Shown here piece by piece: positions 61,244-64,000 of a stretch of 64,000 bases of DNA. Made by a program: the position numbers and the translations under genes. Each line of letters starts with the position of its first letter. Position 1 is the first letter of the stretch. Where the stretch lies: positions 1 to 64,000 of the forward strand of contig JBFLXL010000002.1 of the NCBI GenBank assembly GCA_040757205.1, written 5' to 3'. Under the pieces are notes generated by a model. It had not been told where the DNA came from, ran no database searches, and was given only the letters and a program-made list of their open reading frames with translations. The stretch is from Bacillota bacterium (GTDB lineage: Bacteria > Bacillota > Desulfotomaculia > Desulfotomaculales > Desulforudaceae).

Positions 61244-62644
61244 GTGCAGGTGGAAGGAAGGCCGCGGGTGGTCATTGCCGCGCCGCAGGGCCGGTCGGGA
61301 AAAACAACGGTTACCGCTGCGTTGATCGCCGCCCTGCGTGGGCGGGGGTTGGCGGTTCAGCCGTTCAAAAAGGGTCCCGACTTCATCGACCCGAGCTGGC
61401 TGACGCGGGTGGCCGGCCGAAGTTGCCGCAACCTGGACCGTTTTCTGATGGACGAACCGACCCTGGTTGGTTCGTTCATGCGGGCGACGGCGGAGGCGGA
61501 TATCGCCGTGATTGAAGGGGCGATGGGCCTGTTTGACGGAGTGGACGTGGAGGGAAGCGGCAGCACCGCGGAGATCGCGCACCTTCTGGAAGCGCCGGTC
61601 ATCCTGGTGGTGAACGCGGTGCGGATGACCAGAAGCGCCGCCGCAGTCGTGCTCGGCTGCCAAATGCTCGACCCGCGGGTACACTTGGCCGGCGTGGTGT
61701 TCAACAACGTGGCCCGGCAGCGGCACCGGGACCTGCTGACGGCGTCCGTCGAGCGCTATTGCCGCGTGCCGGTGCTGGGGGCCGTGCCCAAGAACCGGTC
61801 CTATGAAGTGCCTGACCGGCACCTGGGTCTCATTCCCGCCGGCGAGGACGAAAAGCTCTTAAGTGCGGTCCACGCCTGGTCCGCCGACGCCCAGACTTTT
61901 CTGGACGTCGACCGTATCCTGGAAATCGCCCGCGCGGCACCGCCGCTCCCCGTGCCGCCACCGCTCCCGGCCGCCGCGGCGCCAAACGGGGATGAGCCGC
62001 TGATCGCCGTAGTCCGGGACCGGGCTTTCAGCTTTTACTACCCCGAAAACCTGGAGGCCCTGGAACGGGCCGGGGCCCGTCTGGTTTACATTGATGCCCT
62101 GCACGGCACCCTCCCGGAGGTGGATGGGCTTTATGTAGGCGGCGGCTTCCCGGAAGTGTTTGCCGCCGAACTGGAGTCCAATGAGCGCATGCGGGAAGCC
62201 GTCCGCAGGCGGGTCGAGGCCGGGTTGCCCGTTTACGCCGAATGCGGCGGGTTGATGTACTTGGGTAAGAGGCTGGCCTGGAAAGGGAAAAGCTACGCCA
62301 TGACCGGGGCGCTGCCCTTTGAGGTCGACCTGGATGAGCGGCCCCGGGGGCACGGGTACATGATTGTGGATGTCGTGCGGGACAATCCCTACTTCCCGGT
62401 CGGAACCACCATCAGGGGCCATGAGTTCCACCACTCGCGGGTGCACGCCTTGGACACCGGGACCGTCGCCATGGCGTTCAAGGTGCGCAAAGGATACGGC
62501 ATTGACGGCGAGCGGGACGGAATCGTTTACCGGAACGTACTGGCGGCCTACAACCACATCCACGCCTTGTCCGTACCCGGATGGGCGCCGGGGTTCGTGT
62601 TGCGGGCCGCTGCTTACAGGGTGCAGAAGAACAAGGAGGTTTGA
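61244..62644 (+). CDS. dsrN: DsrN, CobB/CbiA-like siroheme amidase
   Basis: This is a glutamine-dependent amidase of the CobB/CbiA family. The DRTBS P-loop is VVIAAPQGRSGKTTVTAALI (about 8-27). The C-terminal class I-like glutaminase domain has PVYAECGGLMYLG with its catalytic cysteine (about 330-342) and HEFHHSRVHAL. In dsr loci this family (DsrN) amidates siroheme to sirohemeamide; outside them it makes cobyrinic acid a,c-diamide. The position after dsrC favours DsrN. GTG 61244 gives 466 residues; ATG 61157 is an upstream alternative. Confidence 0.85.
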   Translation: MQVEGRPRVVIAAPQGRSGKTTVTAALIAALRGRGLAVQPFKKGPDFIDPSWLTRVAGRSCRNLDRFLMDEPTLVGSFMRATAEADIAVIEGAMGLFDGVDVEGSGSTAEIAHLLEAPVILVVNAVRMTRSAAAVVLGCQMLDPRVHLAGVVFNNVARQRHRDLLTASVERYCRVPVLGAVPKNRSYEVPDRHLGLIPAGEDEKLLSAVHAWSADAQTFLDVDRILEIARAAPPLPVPPPLPAAAAPNGDEPLIAVVRDRAFSFYYPENLEALERAGARLVYIDALHGTLPEVDGLYVGGGFPEVFAAELESNERMREAVRRRVEAGLPVYAECGGLMYLGKRLAWKGKSYAMTGALPFEVDLDERPRGHGYMIVDVVRDNPYFPVGTTIRGHEFHHSRVHALDTGTVAMAFKVRKGYGIDGERDGIVYRNVLAAYNHIHALSVPGWAPGFVLRAAAYRVQKNKEV

Positions 62645-62648
62645 AGCC

Positions 62649-62969
62649 GTGAGCGCGACTCTGGTTTACATTACGGCTCCCAATTTCGAGGAGGCGGAGC
62701 GGCTCGCCAGGGGACTGGTGGAAAACAGGCTGGCCGCGTGCGCCAACATCATCCCCCGGATTATGTCCACCTACTGGTGGGACGACCGGGTGCACGAAAC
62801 GGAAGAAACCCTGATCATCGCCAAGACCGTCGGCGATCTGGTGGACCGGGTGATTCTCTGGACCAAGGAAAACCATACCTACGAGGTGCCAGCCATCCTG
62901 GCCATCAACACCGTTGACGGGGACGCCGATTTCGTGAACTGGCTGCACGCCGAAGTGCGCAAGAAATGA
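62649..62969 (+). CDS. cutA: Divalent cation tolerance protein CutA
   Basis: The 106-residue protein starts MSATLVYITAPNFEEAERLA (GTG start after AAGGAGG), with ENRLAACANIIPRIMSTYWW and ENHTYEVPAILAI, the PII-like CutA1 signature. It forms trimers; tolerance to copper and other cations is the historical role. The stop overlaps the endonuclease V ATG by 4 bases. Confidence 0.94.
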   Translation: MSATLVYITAPNFEEAERLARGLVENRLAACANIIPRIMSTYWWDDRVHETEETLIIAKTVGDLVDRVILWTKENHTYEVPAILAINTVDGDADFVNWLHAEVRKK

Positions 62970-63658
62970 AGATTCATCCCCTGCACCCCTGGACGTTAGA
63001 GCCGGCCGGGGCGCGGGAACTCCAGCGGGAACTGGCCGGGTTGCTCCGGTTCCAGCTTCCGTTGGGGCTTTTGGTCAGGCACGTCTGTGGCGTTGATGTG
63101 TCTTCCGCCCGTAGGGATGACCGGGTTTACGCGGCCGCCGTGGTGCTCTCCTTTCCGGAACTCGACCTGGTGGAGGCGGCGACCGCCGCTTCCACCACTG
63201 CTTTTCCGTATGTGCCGGGCTTGCTGTCTTTCCGGGAAGGCCCAGTCCTGCTGGAGGCCCTGCAACACTTGCGCCGTGTTCCTGACGTGGTGCTGTGCGA
63301 CGGGCAGGGTGCCGCTCATCCCCGGGGCCTGGGGATTGCGAGTCACCTTGGGCTTTTCCTGGACCGGCCCACCATAGGTGTGGCCAAGACGGTTCTGGTG
63401 GGGGAGTACCACCCCCCGGGGCCCGAACCCGGGGCCAACTCGCCCCTGGTCTACCGGGGACGCGTCGTCGGCGCCGTCCTCAGGACCAGGCGCGCGATGA
63501 AGCCGGTGTTCATCTCCCCCGGGCATCTTATCGATCTAAATACCGCCTGTGAGCTGGCGTTCGCTTGCTGCCGCGGTTACCGCCTGCCGGAACCGGTCCG
63601 CCGGGCGCATCTTTTGTCCAACCGGCTGCGCACGGGGCATTTGAGAGGTGAGAAGTGA
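62966..63658 (+). CDS. nfi: Endonuclease V
   Basis: It nicks DNA one base 3' to deoxyinosine. 230 residues. Catalytic acidic residues are in CGVDVSSARR (about 41-50), LLSFREGPVLLEAL (about 90-100) and VLCDGQGAAHPRGLGIASHL (about 108-127); GVAKTVLVGEY follows. The last codons (RGEK) lie in a GAGAGGTGAGAAGTGAG repeat. Confidence 0.93.
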   Translation: MKIHPLHPWTLEPAGARELQRELAGLLRFQLPLGLLVRHVCGVDVSSARRDDRVYAAAVVLSFPELDLVEAATAASTTAFPYVPGLLSFREGPVLLEALQHLRRVPDVVLCDGQGAAHPRGLGIASHLGLFLDRPTIGVAKTVLVGEYHPPGPEPGANSPLVYRGRVVGAVLRTRRAMKPVFISPGHLIDLNTACELAFACCRGYRLPEPVRRAHLLSNRLRTGHLRGEK

Positions 63659-63676
63659 GAGGTTAGAAGTGAGATG
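63646..63676. repeat. Imperfect tandem repeat at the endonuclease V 3' end
   Basis: GAGAGGTGAGAAGTGAG followed by GAGGTTAGAAGTGAG; the first unit includes the nfi stop codon. Confidence 0.7.
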
Positions 63677-63954
63677 CGGACTGCCTGCCGGTCAATCGGC
63701 TCCCGCCACTTATCTCCCGGGTACACCCGCCAAACCCTACCCTGACCCTCTCCCTCTGGGAGAGGGTCAGGGTGAGGGGTTATTTTCATCCTTCCGGTGG
63801 TGCCGCTAGAGCGGCATGGTTGTCTGTTGGGTCTTTCAGCGCGTGCTCCAGTCACGCCTACCCGTCGGCCGTTACCGAAGCCCGTACCCTTCTGTAATTT
63901 TTTTGACCGTAACCGTGCACAATAACCGAAATAAACCAACGGAGGATTAGTCAC
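63677..63954. other. Intergenic region with a long palindrome
   Basis: No gene is seen. A 16-bp stem (ACCCTGACCCTCTCCC with GGGAGAGGGTCAGGGT, 63739-63754 with 63758-63773) dominates; this word family is common in intergenic DNA of many bacteria. GGAGGA precedes the next gene. Confidence 0.6.
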
Positions 63955-64000
63955 GTGAGTCGCCTACGCATACGCCGTGAGAGCGCGTTCTTCGTAGCGG
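63955..64000 (+). CDS. Start of an unidentified gene
   Basis: GTG 63955 follows GGAGGA by 8 bases and opens MSRLRIRRESAFFVA before the window ends. Too short to identify. Confidence 0.4.
   Translation, partial: MSRLRIRRESAFFVA

Overview
The window is a gene-dense, GC-rich stretch of a Gram-positive sulfate reducer's chromosome (Desulfotomaculum/Pelotomaculum/Desulforudis-type Firmicute). Three things support this: a Firmicute-style origin neighbourhood (dnaA-dnaN-recF-remB-gyrB on one side, rpmH-rnpA-yidD-yidC-jag-mnmE-mnmG-rsmG-parA-parB on the other), sporulation-lineage genes (yyaC, SCIFF peptide and maturase, DUF4446, CvpA), and a complete dissimilatory sulfite reductase locus (dsrABD, dsrMK, dsrC, dsrN). 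The gene order and base composition look like Candidatus Desulforudis audaxviator or a close relative; this is inference, not a database result.

Layout. 1-3254: end of a type I restriction-modification operon on the minus strand (hsdM, then a C-terminally truncated hsdS) that abuts the N-terminal remnant of an unrelated coiled-coil gene. 3452-19000: minus-strand block with serine synthesis (class V aminotransferase, serA) and serS, pyridoxal phosphate synthase (pdxS, pdxT), gyrA, a small membrane protein, pyrE, gyrB, remB, recF, dnaN and dnaA. About 19000-19210 is the strand switch: minus-strand genes lie to the left and mostly plus-strand genes to the right, as expected for divergence from a replication origin. 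19215-27700: ribosome, membrane insertion, tRNA modification and chromosome segregation genes, ending in a cluster of parS-like sites and a small LAGLIDADG-like ORF. 27750-29977: a minus-strand larC-larB'-larE island in which larB is a short fragment. 30139-35537: DUF4446, phosphoribosyltransferase, UPF0180, yyaC, a YkvI-type transporter, cvpA, DUF951 and ychF. 36137-43903: a hypothetical membrane protein, rpsF-ssb-rpsR, a DUF2232 membrane protein, rplI, dnaB, an FAD oxidoreductase and purA. 44023-46682: tRNA-Glu, tRNA-Gly, a CBS-ACT protein, and the SCIFF ranthipeptide precursor with its radical SAM maturase. 46795-51384: an M23 peptidase, a TPR protein, an MA-type metallopeptidase and murA. 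51888-62644: the dsr region. 62649-63658: cutA and endonuclease V, then an intergenic repeat and the start of another gene.

The dsr genes work together. DsrAB reduces sulfite at a siroheme-[4Fe-4S] centre, DsrD activates it, and DsrC carries the sulfur as a trisulfide. DsrMK is the membrane complex thought to reduce that trisulfide with menaquinol electrons, and DsrN is the amidase that makes the sirohemeamide form of the cofactor. A ferredoxin, a five-repeat TPR protein, a YkgJ-type cysteine-cluster protein and an opposite-strand pair (FmdB zinc ribbon and a DVU0298-like HEAT protein) are interleaved with them and have no established role.

The most unusual local features are: a triple array of split or degenerate parS sites created partly by duplication of the parB 3' end; a helically arranged trio of DnaA-box-like 9-mers between pyrE and gyrA while none is evident beside dnaA; ychF without a standard start codon; a truncated larB inside a lar operon; palindromic repeats inserted in frame into both hsdM and hsdS; and tandem hairpins between the SCIFF precursor and its maturase.
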